This document shows, in pieces, positions 36,674-46,771 of a stretch of 64,000 bases of DNA. Made by a program: the position numbers and the translations under genes. The DNA comes from Pseudomonas fluorescens. Its GTDB lineage: Bacteria > Pseudomonadota > Gammaproteobacteria > Pseudomonadales > Pseudomonadaceae. Within the stretch, counting starts at the first letter, position 1, and each line of letters begins with the position of its first letter. The stretch spans positions 1,054,001-1,118,000 of the forward strand of contig NZ_LT907842.1 of NCBI RefSeq assembly GCF_900215245.1. The letters run 5' to 3'. The notes below the pieces were generated by a model, which saw only the letters and a list, made by a program, of their open reading frames with translations, was not told the origin of the DNA and searched no databases.

Positions 36674-37438
36674 ATGCCTGCCCCTGCTCTTTCCGGCCCG
36701 CAATACCTGCGTGAAGGCCTCAAACTGGTGTTGAGCCCTGGCCTGCGTCTATTTGTACTGCTGCCATTGGCGATCAACCTGGTGCTGTTCGTCGGTTTGA
36801 TCTATTTCGCCGGCCATCAGTTCAGCCTGTGGGTCGACACTTTGATGCCGACGCTGCCTGGCTGGCTGAGCTTCCTCAGCTACATCTTGTGGCCGCTGTT
36901 CGTCGTGCTGGTGGTGTTGATGGTGTTTTTCACCTTCACCATGCTCGCCAATATCATCGCGGCACCGTTCAACGGTTTTCTTGCCGAGAAGGTTGAGGTG
37001 GTAGTGCGCGGCACCGATGACTTCCCGCCCTTCAGTTGGGGTGAGCTGGTCGCCATGGTCCCGCGCACCCTCGCGCGGGAAATGCGCAAGCTGGGTTACT
37101 TCCTGCCCAGGGCCATCGGCCTGTTTATCCTGTCGTTCATTCCGGTGGTCAACCTGATCGCCGCACCGCTGTGGCTGCTGTTTGGCGTGTGGATGATGGC
37201 TATCCAGTACATCGACTACCCGGCGGATAACCACAAGCTGGGCTGGAACGAGATGCTCGCCTGGCTGCGCCAGAAACGCTGGCAGAGCATGAGCTTCGGC
37301 GGCATCGTCTACCTGGTGCTGCTGGTGCCGGTGGTGAACCTGCTGATGATGCCGGCGGCAGTGGCCGGGGCCACGCTGTTCTGGGTGCGCGAGCAAGGTG
37401 CCGAGGCGACGGCCCGGCAAAATGTGGCCACGTCATAA
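36674..37438 (+). CDS. cysZ: CysZ-like sulfate transport protein
   Basis: A 254-residue inner-membrane protein. It starts [20 protein letters not shown], with [20 protein letters not shown], the conserved [20 protein letters not shown] and [20 protein letters not shown]; all are CysZ signatures. CysZ mediates sulfate uptake for cysteine synthesis. The ATG at 36674 follows CGGAGTTCTCC; the upstream frame to 36620 is not supported. It is followed after 54 bp by the glycosyltransferase. Confidence 0.92.
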   Translation: MPAPALSGPQYLREGLKLVLSPGLRLFVLLPLAINLVLFVGLIYFAGHQFSLWVDTLMPTLPGWLSFLSYILWPLFVVLVVLMVFFTFTMLANIIAAPFNGFLAEKVEVVVRGTDDFPPFSWGELVAMVPRTLAREMRKLGYFLPRAIGLFILSFIPVVNLIAAPLWLLFGVWMMAIQYIDYPADNHKLGWNEMLAWLRQKRWQSMSFGGIVYLVLLVPVVNLLMMPAAVAGATLFWVREQGAEATARQNVATS

Positions 37439-37466
37439 ATCCATCATCCCAGTGACACAATGACGA

Positions 37467-37495
37467 CATGGCCCACAGTGACACTGTGGGCCATG
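37467..37495. promoter_or_regulatory. Perfect 14-bp palindrome at the glycosyltransferase start
   Basis: CATGGCCCACAGTG, one A, then its exact reverse complement CACTGTGGGCCATG. The ATG at 37493 lies within the right arm, and another in-frame ATG (37460) lies before the left arm. There is no T-run, so it is not a terminator. It could be an operator or an RNA hairpin covering the start codon. Confidence 0.55.
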
Positions 37496-38671
37496 ACGAC
37501 AGCTTCGCTTCACATCACCCTGATTACCGAAACCTTCCCGCCGGAAATCAACGGGGTGGCCAATACCCTTGGCCGCCTGTGTGAGGGTTTGCGCGCGCGC
37601 GGCCATCAGGTGGAGTTGGTGCGCCCGCGCCAGGGTGCCGACCAGAGCCGCCCCAGCGACGACGAATTGCTGCTGTGCCGCGGCTGGCCACTGCCCGGCT
37701 ACCCCGGCCTGCAATGGGGCCAGTCGTCGATGCACAAATTGCTGCGCCGCTGGACCCGCCAACGCCCGGACGTGCTGTACATCGCCACGGAAGGGCCACT
37801 GGGTTTATCCGCGTTGCGCGCAGCGCGGCGCCTGGGGATCAGCGTGGTCAGCGGGTTTCATACCAATTTCCAGCAGTATTCCAACCAATACGGTTTGAGC
37901 CTATTGAGCCGTATGGTGACCCACTACCTGCGTTGGTTTCACAACCGCTCGAGCCTGACCCTGGTTCCCAGCGCCAGCCAGCGCCTGGAGTTGGCGCGTC
38001 GAAATTTCGAGCGTTTGGGGATGCTCGCGCGCGGCGTCGATAGCCAATTGTTCCACCCCGCCAAGCGCGATAACGCGCTGCGTGAAAGCTGGGCACTGAA
38101 CAATGATCAAATCGCCGTGCTGCATGTGGGCCGACTGGCGCAGGAAAAGAACCTGGGGTTGCTCAAACGCTGCTTCGAAACCTTGCAAGACACTTACCCA
38201 CTGCGTCAGATGAAACTGATCATCGTGGGTGATGGCCCGCAGCGGGCAATGATGGAAAAGGAAATGCCCGAGGCGATTTTTTGCGGCGCTCTGCGCGGCG
38301 AAGAACTGGCCCGGCATTACGCGTCCGGCGATGTGTTCCTGTTCCCCAGCCTGACCGAAACCTTCGGCAATGTGGTACTGGAAGCCATGGCCTCGGGCTT
38401 GGGGGTGGTGGCCTACGACCAGGCCGCCGCGACCCAGCATATTCGCCACGGCTATAACGGCGTGCTGGCGATGCCTGGGGATGAGGATGCGTTTTGCGAT
38501 GCCGCCAACTGGCTGCTGGAGGATGCCGAGAGCTTGCGCCGCATGCGCTTGAATGCCCGCCAACACGCCAGCCGCCAGGGCTGGCCGGCAATTATCGAGC
38601 AATTCGAGCGCCACCTGCGCGGGGTGTGCGGCGAGCAGCCGGTGATTGCCGCACAGTCGCGTTTGATCTGA
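37493..38671 (+). CDS. GT4-family glycosyltransferase (GDP-mannose-dependent mannosyltransferase-like)
   Basis: A 392-residue GT-B glycosyltransferase. ITLITETFPPEINGVANTLG is the donor-group N-terminus of the MgtA/PimB type. FHTNFQQYSNQYG lies in the acceptor domain. VLHVGRLAQEKNLGLLKRCF and the E-x7-E region LFPSLTETFGNVVLEAMASG form the nucleotide-sugar site. The start is uncertain: ATG 37493 gives MTTASLHIT, while ATG 37460 adds 11 residues translated from the palindrome. No partner genes for a capsule or LPS cluster are adjacent; a glycolipid role is possible. Confidence 0.87.
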   Translation: MTTASLHITLITETFPPEINGVANTLGRLCEGLRARGHQVELVRPRQGADQSRPSDDELLLCRGWPLPGYPGLQWGQSSMHKLLRRWTRQRPDVLYIATEGPLGLSALRAARRLGISVVSGFHTNFQQYSNQYGLSLLSRMVTHYLRWFHNRSSLTLVPSASQRLELARRNFERLGMLARGVDSQLFHPAKRDNALRESWALNNDQIAVLHVGRLAQEKNLGLLKRCFETLQDTYPLRQMKLIIVGDGPQRAMMEKEMPEAIFCGALRGEELARHYASGDVFLFPSLTETFGNVVLEAMASGLGVVAYDQAAATQHIRHGYNGVLAMPGDEDAFCDAANWLLEDAESLRRMRLNARQHASRQGWPAIIEQFERHLRGVCGEQPVIAAQSRLI

Positions 38672-38709
38672 CAGGGTGTTGGCTGTCAGATCACTCGCGC
38701 AGGCGCCAG

Positions 38710-39813
38710 TTACACCAACGTCGTCAACGCCTCACGACTGAACGGCAGAATGTCGCCTTCACGACCTTCACGCACCTTCACGGCCCAATCCGGGTCCACC
38801 AGCAAGGCACGGCCTACCGCCACCAGATCGAATTCGTCGTTGTTCAGGCGTTCCAGCAGTTTCTCCAGGCTGGCGGGCTGCGCAACCTTGTCGGTGTTGA
38901 CCATGAACTGCAGGAACTCACCATCCAGCCCGACACTGCCGACAGTGATGGTCGGTTTCCCGGTGAGCTGACGGGTCCAGCCCGCCAGGTTGAGGTCGGA
39001 ACCTTCGAACTCCGGCTCCCAGAAACGGCGGGTGGAACAGTGGAAAATATCCACACCGGCGTCAGACAGCGGCTTGAGGAATTCCCCCAGGGCTTCTGGG
39101 GTTTGCACCAGGCGTGCGGTGTAATCCTGCTGCTTCCACTGAGAAAACCGCAGGATAATCGGGAAGTCCGGGCCCACAGCGGCACGGGTGGCCTGGATCA
39201 ATTCGATGGCAAAGCGCGAGCGATTGGCCAGGCTACCGCCGTATTCATCGGTGCGCTGGTTACTGCCTTCCCAGAAGAACTGGTCCACCAGGTAACCGTG
39301 GGCGCCGTGGATCTCCACGCCGTCCATGCCGATACGTTGCGCATCCTTGGCGGCTTGGGCAAAGGCGTTGATCACGTCCTTGATGTCCTGGGTGGTCATG
39401 CCGTGGACCACCACGTTGCCATCCTTGAGCTTTTCCATCGGACCGTAGGCCGGCACGCTCGCATCAGGCTCGGTGCCGATACGGCGCACGCTGCCCACGT
39501 GCCACAACTGCGGGACAATCTTGCCGCCTTCTGCGTGCACGGCATCGACCACTTTTTTCCAGCCAGCCAACGCGGCCTCACCGTAAAAATGCGGGACGTT
39601 CGGATAACCGTTGGAGGCTTGATGGCCGACCACCGTGCCTTCGGTGATGATCAGCCCTACGCCGGCGGCGGCGCGGCGGCGGTAGTATTCGATCACCTTC
39701 GAATTCGGCACGCCACCGGGCGAGAACGAACGGGTCATCGGTGCCATCACCACACGGCTGGACAGCTGCAATGCACCGAGCTGGAAGGGTTTGAACAAGG
39801 CTTGGACAGGCAT
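38710..39813 (-). CDS. Old yellow enzyme-family alkene reductase (NemA/XenB-like)
   Basis: A 367-residue FMN-dependent oxidoreductase. It opens ALFKPFQLGALQLSSRVVMAPMTRSF and continues with QLWHVGSVRR, the substrate-binding H-G-A-H pattern GVEIHGAHGYLVDQFFWEGS and DEYGGSLANRSRF. The C-terminal phosphate loop is DLVAVGRALLVDPDW. It reduces activated double bonds or nitro compounds with NAD(P)H. It is a monocistronic gene with TGGAGTG upstream, convergent with the glycosyltransferase gene. Confidence 0.92.
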   Translation of the reverse strand: MPVQALFKPFQLGALQLSSRVVMAPMTRSFSPGGVPNSKVIEYYRRRAAAGVGLIITEGTVVGHQASNGYPNVPHFYGEAALAGWKKVVDAVHAEGGKIVPQLWHVGSVRRIGTEPDASVPAYGPMEKLKDGNVVVHGMTTQDIKDVINAFAQAAKDAQRIGMDGVEIHGAHGYLVDQFFWEGSNQRTDEYGGSLANRSRFAIELIQATRAAVGPDFPIILRFSQWKQQDYTARLVQTPEALGEFLKPLSDAGVDIFHCSTRRFWEPEFEGSDLNLAGWTRQLTGKPTITVGSVGLDGEFLQFMVNTDKVAQPASLEKLLERLNNDEFDLVAVGRALLVDPDWAVKVREGREGDILPFSREALTTLV

Positions 39814-39932
39814 GGGAGCACTCCACGGAAGAGGTGTTTATGATGTGGATAATATGGAGCGCGCACCGCGCTGGGTAGCACTATTGATCTGGGTGATTAA
39901 GGGGTAAAAGCGCGGGAAGTCAGGTGCTACTG

Positions 39933-39968
39933 GCCTGTGGTGAGGGAGGCCGCTCCCTCACCACAGGC
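39933..39968. other. Long perfect hairpin downstream of the glutathione peroxidase gene
   Basis: The 15-nt arm GCCTGTGGTGAGGGA pairs perfectly with TCCCTCACCACAGGC across a 6-nt loop. It is 10 bp past the gpx stop and 120 bp upstream of the alkene reductase. Neither strand has a T-run, so it is either a rho-independent-like transcript stabiliser or a relic element. Confidence 0.6.
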
Positions 39969-39977
39969 AGGCACGAA

Positions 39978-40460
39978 TCAGCTCAGGGCTTTTTCGATGG
40001 CCTGGACGATGGTGGGATCATCCGGCGCCGTGCGCGGCGAGAATCGCGCGAGCACACGCCCATCCTTGCCCAGCAGGAATTTTTCGAAGTTCCAGGTGAT
40101 ATCCCCTGGAAACTCGGCGCCCTCGCCCGCCAGCAAGCGATACAGCTGATGACGGTCGTGACCATTGACCTCAAGCTTGCTGCCCAACGGGAACGTCACG
40201 CCGTAATTCAAGCTGCAGAACGCCTGGATTTCGTCCTCGCTGCCCGGCTCCTGGCCTGCAAACTGGTTGCAAGGCAGGCCCAGCACGGTAAAACCCTGGT
40301 CTTTGTACTGCTGATAGAGGTTTTCGAGCGCCGCGTATTGCGGGGTCAAGCCACATTTGGAGGCGACGTTGACTACCAGCACAACCTGCCCTTTATAGGG
40401 CGCCAGCGGCAACTCTTGTCCGTCTAAAGCTTTGAGTTTCAGGTCGTGGAAAGCACTCAT
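39978..40460 (-). CDS. Glutathione peroxidase-family thiol peroxidase
   Basis: A 160-residue peroxidase of the BtuE/GPx family. The peroxidatic C36 sits in VVNVASKCGLTPQYAALENL (Cys, not selenocysteine), with LGLPCNQFAGQEPGSEDEIQ and the C-terminal WNFEKFLLGKDGRVLARFSP. It reduces hydrogen or organic peroxides. I chose the ATG at 40460 (MSAFHDLKLK). It is a single gene between the alkene reductase and creA, on the same strand as both. Confidence 0.93.
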   Translation of the reverse strand: MSAFHDLKLKALDGQELPLAPYKGQVVLVVNVASKCGLTPQYAALENLYQQYKDQGFTVLGLPCNQFAGQEPGSEDEIQAFCSLNYGVTFPLGSKLEVNGHDRHQLYRLLAGEGAEFPGDITWNFEKFLLGKDGRVLARFSPRTAPDDPTIVQAIEKALS

Positions 40461-40561
40461 GACGAACTCCAGATATCCCATGTTCTTCGCATTGCAGCCG
40501 TTCGAGATTACAGACCGCTAGCCTGCAATCATAGACGCCGATTGAAAAACTCGCCCGCCGG

Positions 40562-41026
40562 TTATTGCGCCGTTGGCCAGGGCAAAATAGGAATGGCGGT
40601 GACCGCATTCTGCGGGCTGCCTTCGATCAGACGGTCGCTGTAGACCAGATACACCAGGGTATTGCGCTTCTTGTCGAGGAAGCGCACCACCTGCATGGTC
40701 TTGAACACCAGCGAGGTGCGCTCCTTGAACACCTCATCGCCGTCCTTGAGGTCACCCTTGAAGTGAATCGGGCCGACCTGACGACAGGCAATCGAGGCTT
40801 CGGCGCGGTCTTCGGCCAGGCCCAGCCCGCCTTTTACGCCGCCGGTCTTGGCGCGCGACAGGTAGCAGGTCACGCCGTCGACCTTGGGGTCATCGAACGC
40901 CTCGACCACGATCCGGTCGTTGGGGCCGACGAACTTGAATACCGTTGACACCTGACCGACTTCCTCAGCGCTGGCCAGCAGCGGCATGGCCAGCAGCAGG
41001 CCGAGCAAACCCTTCATCACTCGCAT
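40562..41026 (-). CDS. creA: CreA family protein
   Basis: A 154-residue exported protein with signal peptide [20 protein letters not shown] and mature start [27 protein letters not shown], diagnostic of Cre[21 protein letters not shown] and [13 protein letters not shown] hold two cysteines. Its function is unknown in all species. It lies 16 bp after the proB start region on the same strand as proB, with proB upstream, so the two are probably co-transcribed. Confidence 0.9.
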   Translation of the reverse strand: MRVMKGLLGLLLAMPLLASAEEVGQVSTVFKFVGPNDRIVVEAFDDPKVDGVTCYLSRAKTGGVKGGLGLAEDRAEASIACRQVGPIHFKGDLKDGDEVFKERTSLVFKTMQVVRFLDKKRNTLVYLVYSDRLIEGSPQNAVTAIPILPWPTAQ

Positions 41027-41042
41027 CGTGTAGTTCCTTTGT

Positions 41043-42164
41043 TTAGACCAGGATCAGGTTATCGCGGTGCACCAGTTCCGGCTCCGCCATGTACCCCAGT
41101 AGTCCGACAATCGCGTCAGACGATTGTCCAATAATTTTCTGCGCTTCCAGGGCACTGTAGTTGGCCAGGCCACGCGCAACCTCGCGACCATCGGGCGCCA
41201 CACACACCACCATTTCCCCGCGGCGGAAGCTGCCCTGCACCAATTTGACGCCCACCGGTAACAGGCTCTTGTTGCCTTGGGACAACGCCGACACGGCGCC
41301 ATCGTCCAGCACCAGCGTGCCACGGGTTTGCAGATGACCGGCCAGCCACTGTTTGCGCGCCGCCAGCATGCCGCGTTCCGGCGACAACAGCGTACCGATG
41401 CGCTCGCCAGCCTTGAGGCGGTCCAGCACCCGCTCCAGGCGCCCACCGACGATGATGGTATGCGCGCCGGAACGTGCAGCCAGGCGTGCTGCACGCAGTT
41501 TGGTCTGCATACCGCCACGGCCCAGGGCGCCGCCAACACTGCCAGCCACGGCGTCCAGCGCCGGGTCATCGGCGCGGGCTTCGTAGATCAACTGGGCGTC
41601 AGGGTTGTTGCGCGGGTCGGCGTCGAACATGCCGTCACGGTCGGTGAGGATCACCAGCAAGTCGGCTTCCACCAGGTTAGCCACCAAAGCGGCCAAGGTG
41701 TCGTTGTCGCCGAAACGGATTTCGTCGGTGACCACCGTGTCATTCTCGTTGATCACCGGGATCACCTTGAGCTCCACGAGCGCGCGCAAGGTACTGCGGG
41801 CATTGAGGTAGCGCTTGCGGTCGGACAGGTCGTCGTGGGTCAGCAGGATCTGCGCCGTGTGGCGGCCGTGCTCGGCGAAGCTGGATTCCCAGGCTTGCAC
41901 CAGGCCCATCTGGCCGATGGCGGCGGCGGCTTGCAGTTCGTGCATCGCGCTGGGTCGCGCGGTCCAGCCGAGGCGGCTCATCCCGGCGGCAACAGCCCCG
42001 GACGACACCAGCACCAACTCGACACCGGCCTCATGCAAGGCCACCATCTGCTCGACCCAGACACTCATGGCTGCGCGATCCAGACCTTTGCCATCTGCCG
42101 TCAACAGCGCACTTCCGATCTTTACGACCCAGCGCTGCGCACCTGTCACTTTGCTCCGCATCAT
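41043..42164 (-). CDS. proB: Glutamate 5-kinase
   Basis: A 373-residue enzyme phosphorylating glutamate in the first step of proline synthesis. The amino acid kinase domain (about 1-255) has [46 protein letters not shown] and [20 protein letters not shown]. The C-terminal PUA domain begins around [20 protein letters not shown]. Two adjacent ATGs exist; I use the first (42164), 6 bp after AAGG. It follows obgE with a terminator between them. Confidence 0.95.
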   Translation of the reverse strand: MMRSKVTGAQRWVVKIGSALLTADGKGLDRAAMSVWVEQMVALHEAGVELVLVSSGAVAAGMSRLGWTARPSAMHELQAAAAIGQMGLVQAWESSFAEHGRHTAQILLTHDDLSDRKRYLNARSTLRALVELKVIPVINENDTVVTDEIRFGDNDTLAALVANLVEADLLVILTDRDGMFDADPRNNPDAQLIYEARADDPALDAVAGSVGGALGRGGMQTKLRAARLAARSGAHTIIVGGRLERVLDRLKAGERIGTLLSPERGMLAARKQWLAGHLQTRGTLVLDDGAVSALSQGNKSLLPVGVKLVQGSFRRGEMVVCVAPDGREVARGLANYSALEAQKIIGQSSDAIVGLLGYMAEPELVHRDNLILV

Positions 42165-42252
42165 CTTCAACCTTAGAGTGAGGGCCGCGCGACCCAGCGC
42201 CGCCCATAACGTTATTCGTGACTACATTCCTGACTACGTAAAACCCAGATAC

Positions 42253-42277
42253 CAAAACGCCGCTCAAGTGAGCGGCG
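42253..42277 (-). terminator. Terminator downstream of obgE
   Basis: On the minus strand CGCCGCTCA-CT-TGAGCGGCG is followed by TTTT, 20 bp past the obgE stop. Confidence 0.85.
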
Positions 42278-42297
42278 CTTAAGTTTACTGCAACGAA

Positions 42298-43551
<1,254 letters not shown>

Positions 43552-43669
43552 TTAAGAAACCAAGACATAAGACTCTTGCAAAAATGAGCGCAGCGACCTC
43601 AATAACGACCGCAAATCCAGCGCCTGAGCCCATTACAAACAGCTTTGCAAGAGACTCACTCCACAAACG

Positions 43670-43698
43670 AAAAAGCCCCGTCGCGAGACAGGGCTTTT
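43670..43698 (-). terminator. Terminator downstream of rpmA
   Basis: On the minus strand AAAAGCCC-TGTCTCGCGACG-GGGCTTTTT ends in a T-run. It is about 15 bp past the rpmA stop and separates it from obgE. Confidence 0.85.
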
Positions 43699-43713
43699 CC
43701 AGCGATCGCGCAA

Positions 43714-43971
43714 TTAAGCGGCGACAACGCTCACGTAACGGCGGTTGAAAGCGCCTTTTACTTCAAACTTGATCACGCCTTCGATTTTCGCGAAGAGGGT
43801 GTGATCTTTACCCATGCCAACACCGTAACCGGCGTGGAATTGGGTGCCGCGCTGACGCACGATGATGTTGCCCGGAATGATTTTCTGGCCGCCATACATC
43901 TTCACGCCAAGGCGTTTGGCTTCTGAGTCGCGACCGTTACGGGTACTACCACCAGCTTTTTTGTGTGCCAT
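43714..43971 (-). CDS. rpmA: 50S ribosomal protein L27
   Basis: An 85-residue ribosomal protein: [20 protein letters not shown], then [20 protein letters not shown]. The N-terminus is of the proteobacterial type with no cleavable leader. It lies 35 bp after rplU on the same transcript, has a strong terminator 3', and reaches the peptidyl transferase centre. Confidence 0.98.
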   Translation of the reverse strand: MAHKKAGGSTRNGRDSEAKRLGVKMYGGQKIIPGNIIVRQRGTQFHAGYGVGMGKDHTLFAKIEGVIKFEVKGAFNRRYVSVVAA

Positions 43972-44005
43972 GAGTCAATTCTCCTAGTGAGGAATTAGGC
44001 TGAAA

Positions 44006-44320
44006 TTAAGCCTGAATACCGGTGATTTTGATCTCGGTGTACCACTGGCGGTGGCCCATACGCTTCATGTGGTGCTTACGACGACGGAACTTGATGATGC
44101 GGACTTTATCGTGACGACCTTGGGAGATCACTTCAGCCACAACGGTAGCGCCAGCAACAACTGGGGCGCCGATGTTCACGTCATCGCCATTGGCGACCAA
44201 CAGAACGCGATCAAAGGTAACGGATTCGCCGGTAGCGATTTCCAGTTTTTCGATCTTCAGGTATTCACCTGGGGCGACCTTGTATTGCTTGCCACCAGTA
44301 ACAATTACTGCGTACGACAT
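44006..44320 (-). CDS. rplU: 50S ribosomal protein L21
   Basis: A 104-residue protein: [20 protein letters not shown], then the conserved [20 protein letters not shown] and YTEIKITGI. The start at 44320 follows GGAGAAATACC. Upstream in-frame codons to 44524 are leader sequence. It is the first gene of rplU-rpmA and divergent from ispB. Confidence 0.98.
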   Translation of the reverse strand: MSYAVIVTGGKQYKVAPGEYLKIEKLEIATGESVTFDRVLLVANGDDVNIGAPVVAGATVVAEVISQGRHDKVRIIKFRRRKHHMKRMGHRQWYTEIKITGIQA

Positions 44321-44499
44321 GGTATTTCTCCGATAATCCTGCTCACCCAGCGCTTTATAAGAAGAGGTATTGGCTGGCATGGCTGCATGGGATGGACGTC
44401 CCGAATGCAATTGCGTAAGGCAGGTGCTGCCCAGGAAGTTCAGGGTGCGCGATTGTACGCAAGGTAAATGGGTGATGCAAGTAGCCGCCAATCGCCGTG

Positions 44500-44620
44500 A
44501 AAGCGTAGCGAGCGAAGGGAACACAAGGAAAAAACCGGCGTGGAAGCGGAGTTTACTGGCTGTAAATGAGCATTCCGAGCCTGTTTTTGACGCAGGATTA
44601 CGCGCGTAGAGCCGAAGGCT
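44500..44620. repeat. Possible dispersed non-coding repeat upstream of ispB
   Basis: The 399-bp gap between rplU and ispB carries a purine-rich stretch (GCGTAGCGAGCGAAGGGAAC) followed by a short inverted pair GTTTAC...GTAAAT. I recall this pattern from other Pseudomonas intergenic regions, but could not compare it here. No ORF is credible. Confidence 0.35.
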
Positions 44621-44658
44621 CCCAGCCTGCAGTAGCTTTCACGGTGATTGGGCGCGCC

Positions 44659-44687
44659 TTGACACCCGGGGGTGAGGGTCCTAGCAT
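44659..44687 (+). promoter_or_regulatory. Sigma-70 promoter of ispB
   Basis: TTGACA at 44659 and TAGCAT at 44682 are separated by 17 bp. Transcription should start near 44694, about 26 bp before the ispB ATG. Confidence 0.75.
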
Positions 44688-44719
44688 GCCGCGCAACCCT
44701 TCTGGAGCGACTGTCGCTG

Positions 44720-45688
44720 ATGCAACCCCAAGCTTTCTACCGCGCGGTCGCGGACGATTTTAGCGCCGTCGACGGCATCATCAAGCAGCAGCTGACGTCT
44801 AAAGTGCCGCTGGTCTCCAAAATTGGCGACTATATTACGTCGGCGGGCGGCAAACGCCTGCGTCCTTTATTAGTGTTGCTGTGCGGCAAGGCCCTGGGCC
44901 GCGAAGGCGATGACCTGCGCCTGCTGGCAGCCACTATCGAATTCCTGCACACCGCCACCCTGCTGCATGACGACGTGGTCGACATGTCCGGCATGCGCCG
45001 TGGCCGTGAGACCGCCAACGCCATGTGGGGCAATGCCCCGAGCGTGTTGGTAGGCGACTTCCTGTATTCGCGCTCGTTCGAAATGATGGTCGAGCTGGGC
45101 TCGATGCCGGTGATGAAGATTCTTTCACAAGCCACGCGCATCATCGCCGAAGGCGAAGTGTTGCAGCTGTCCAAGGTCCGCGACGCCAGCACTACCGAAG
45201 AAACCTACATGGAAGTGATTCGCGGCAAAACCGCGATGCTGTTCGAAGCCTCCACCCACAGTGCCGCCGCCCTGTGTGGCGCCACTGCCGAACAGGCCGA
45301 AGCCCTGCGCACCTTTGGCGATCACCTGGGCGTGGCGTTCCAACTGGTGGATGACCTGCTCGACTACCGTGGCGACGCCGAAACCCTGGGCAAGAACGTC
45401 GGTGACGACCTGGCCGAGGGCAAACCGACCTTGCCGCTGATCTACACCATGCGCGAAGGCACGCCGGAACAGGCTGCACTGGTACGCAAAGCGATCCAGA
45501 AAGGCGGGATTGAAGACCTCGAAAGCATTCGTGCTGCCGTGGAAGCCTCGGGTTCCCTGGATTACACCGCACAATTGGCGCGTGACTACGTCGCCCGTGC
45601 CATCCAGTGCCTGGAAGCACTCCCTGCCAGCGAATACCGGGATGCCCTGGTTGAGCTGAGTGAGTTTGCGGTCGCGCGTACTCACTGA
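44720..45688 (+). CDS. ispB: Polyprenyl diphosphate synthase (ubiquinone side chain)
   Basis: A 322-residue trans-prenyl synthase. The first Asp-rich motif is LLHDDVVDMSGMRRGRE and the second is QLVDDLLDYRGDAETLGKNV. GKRLRPLLVLLCGKAL binds isopentenyl diphosphate. The start at 44720 (MQPQAFYRAVADDF) gives the usual N-terminus; a GTG 16 codons upstream is not needed. It makes the long isoprenoid tail of ubiquinone (mostly nonaprenyl in pseudomonads). A clear sigma-70 promoter lies 33 bp upstream. Confidence 0.95.
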   Translation: MQPQAFYRAVADDFSAVDGIIKQQLTSKVPLVSKIGDYITSAGGKRLRPLLVLLCGKALGREGDDLRLLAATIEFLHTATLLHDDVVDMSGMRRGRETANAMWGNAPSVLVGDFLYSRSFEMMVELGSMPVMKILSQATRIIAEGEVLQLSKVRDASTTEETYMEVIRGKTAMLFEASTHSAAALCGATAEQAEALRTFGDHLGVAFQLVDDLLDYRGDAETLGKNVGDDLAEGKPTLPLIYTMREGTPEQAALVRKAIQKGGIEDLESIRAAVEASGSLDYTAQLARDYVARAIQCLEALPASEYRDALVELSEFAVARTH

Positions 45689-45701
45689 TTCTGCCCCGCT
45701 T

Positions 45702-45785
45702 CATCTGGGAGCCGGTTTGCCTGCGATAGCGTCACCTCGGAACAACAGACACCGAGTGGGCCGCATCACAGGCAAGCCAGCGGCC
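45702..45785. repeat. REP pair of the second type
   Basis: TGGGAGCCGGTTTGCCTGCG at 45706 is mirrored by CGCATCACAGGCAAGCCAGC at 45762, and ACCTCGG/CCGAGT pair inside. This GCCTGCGATxxC variant is distinct from the GCTCGCGAA type. Confidence 0.8.
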
Positions 45786-45866
45786 CATTAGATCCAAGCC
45801 CCCACCCGACTCTAATTCCCTATATAATGTGCGACTTTTAGCCATCCTGACTTTCAAGGAGCTTTA

Positions 45867-46208
45867 GTGAGCACGTTGCCACCCTGCCCGAAATGCAATT
45901 CCGAATTCACCTACGAAGACGGCGCCCAGCTGATCTGCCCGGAATGCGCCCATGAGTGGTCCGCCAATGGCGAGGCCGAAGCGGCCGGTGATGAAACCGT
46001 GAAGAAAGACTCTGTAGGCAACGTCCTGCAAGACGGCGACACCATCACGGTGATCAAGGACCTCAAGGTCAAAGGCACGTCCCTGGTGGTCAAAGTCGGC
46101 ACCAAGGTCAAAAACATCCGCCTGTGCGACGGCGACCACGATATCGATTGCAAGATCGACGGTATCGGCCCGATGAAACTCAAGTCTGAGTTTGTACGCA
46201 AAGTCTGA
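45867..46208 (+). CDS. yjdM: Zinc-ribbon protein YjdM (PhnA family)
   Basis: A 113-residue protein. The N-terminal zinc ribbon has two CxxC pairs ([26 protein letters not shown]). The PhnA domain reads [24 protein letters not shown] ([20 protein letters not shown]) with [20 protein letters not shown]. Despite the old name, it is not required for phosphonate use. It starts at a GTG with AAGGAGCTTTA upstream, and a terminator follows. Confidence 0.93.
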   Translation: MSTLPPCPKCNSEFTYEDGAQLICPECAHEWSANGEAEAAGDETVKKDSVGNVLQDGDTITVIKDLKVKGTSLVVKVGTKVKNIRLCDGDHDIDCKIDGIGPMKLKSEFVRKV

Positions 46209-46220
46209 ATCGGCTGCATC

Positions 46221-46251
46221 CATCCCGCGCCCGTCGCGGGATGGCGTTTTG
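46221..46251 (+). terminator. Terminator after yjdM
   Basis: CCATCCCGCG-CCCGT-CGCGGGATGG is followed by CGTTTT. It lies 12 bp past the stop codon. Confidence 0.8.
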
Positions 46252-46325
46252 CCCTCCCGGTTGATCGAACACACTCTCCCCACAGAAAAATCAGCAAATC
46301 GCCAATAGGCACTTGCTATTCTGCT

Positions 46326-46344
46326 AATAAGAATTATTCTCATT
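46326..46344. promoter_or_regulatory. Fur box
   Basis: AATAAGAAT-T-ATTCTCATT is an 8/9-matched inverted repeat. Its complement AATGAGAATAATTCTTATT fits the Fur consensus well. It lies 22 bp upstream of the small-protein start. Confidence 0.85.
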
Positions 46345-46366
46345 GAAACCCTCAAGGAGAATGACC

Positions 46367-46624
46367 ATGACTTATTTGATAGATGCCTGGCTGGACCGAC
46401 CACACCCTTACCTGCGAATCCTGCATCGGGAAACCGGTGAAGTCTGTGCGGTGCTGGAAGAAGAAGCGCTCAATGAGCTGCAGGATCAAGGCGACCTGGA
46501 CGTGAACGGCCTGAGTTCCAGTGAGCCTGGGGTGCTGAAGGAAGTGCTGCGCAACCTGTTTCTGTTCTGCTATGCCCGAGCGTTGCGCCCGGCCACGGAG
46601 CTCAATGGCAAGTTCCATCCATGA
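46367..46624 (+). CDS. Fur-regulated small protein (PA4570-like)
   Basis: An 85-residue acidic protein: MTYLIDAWLDRPHPYLRILH, then RETGEVCAVLEEEALNELQD and LRNLFLFCYARALRP. No known domain is recognised. The ATG at 46367 sits 6 bp after AAGGAGA; an ATG two codons earlier touches that sequence. The neighbourhood (rplU, rpmA, ispB on one side, fklB on the other) matches P. aeruginosa PA4570, a strongly iron-repressed gene. A Fur box directly upstream supports that. Function is unknown. Confidence 0.85.
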   Translation: MTYLIDAWLDRPHPYLRILHRETGEVCAVLEEEALNELQDQGDLDVNGLSSSEPGVLKEVLRNLFLFCYARALRPATELNGKFHP

Positions 46625-46656
46625 GACACCCTGCACAACCTGAGTGCACCGGCTTC

Positions 46657-46744
46657 ATGTGGGAGCCGGGCTTGCCCGCGATCCAAACGACTCGGCCCTA
46701 CCGGCTACCGAGTTGATGCCATCGCAGGCAAGCCAGCTCCCATC
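46657..46744. repeat. REP pair of the second type
   Basis: ATGTGGGAGCCGGGCTTGCC at 46657 with partner CATCGCAGGCAAGCCAGCTC ending CCAT at 46743. It lies between the Fur-controlled gene and fklB. Confidence 0.85.
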
Positions 46745-46771
46745 TGAAACCGGAGCCAACATTACCGAGTA

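Noticed and set aside
45867..46208. PhnA as a phosphonate-degradation gene
   Set aside because: The name is historical; the family is a zinc-ribbon protein not needed for phosphonate use, and no phn genes are present.
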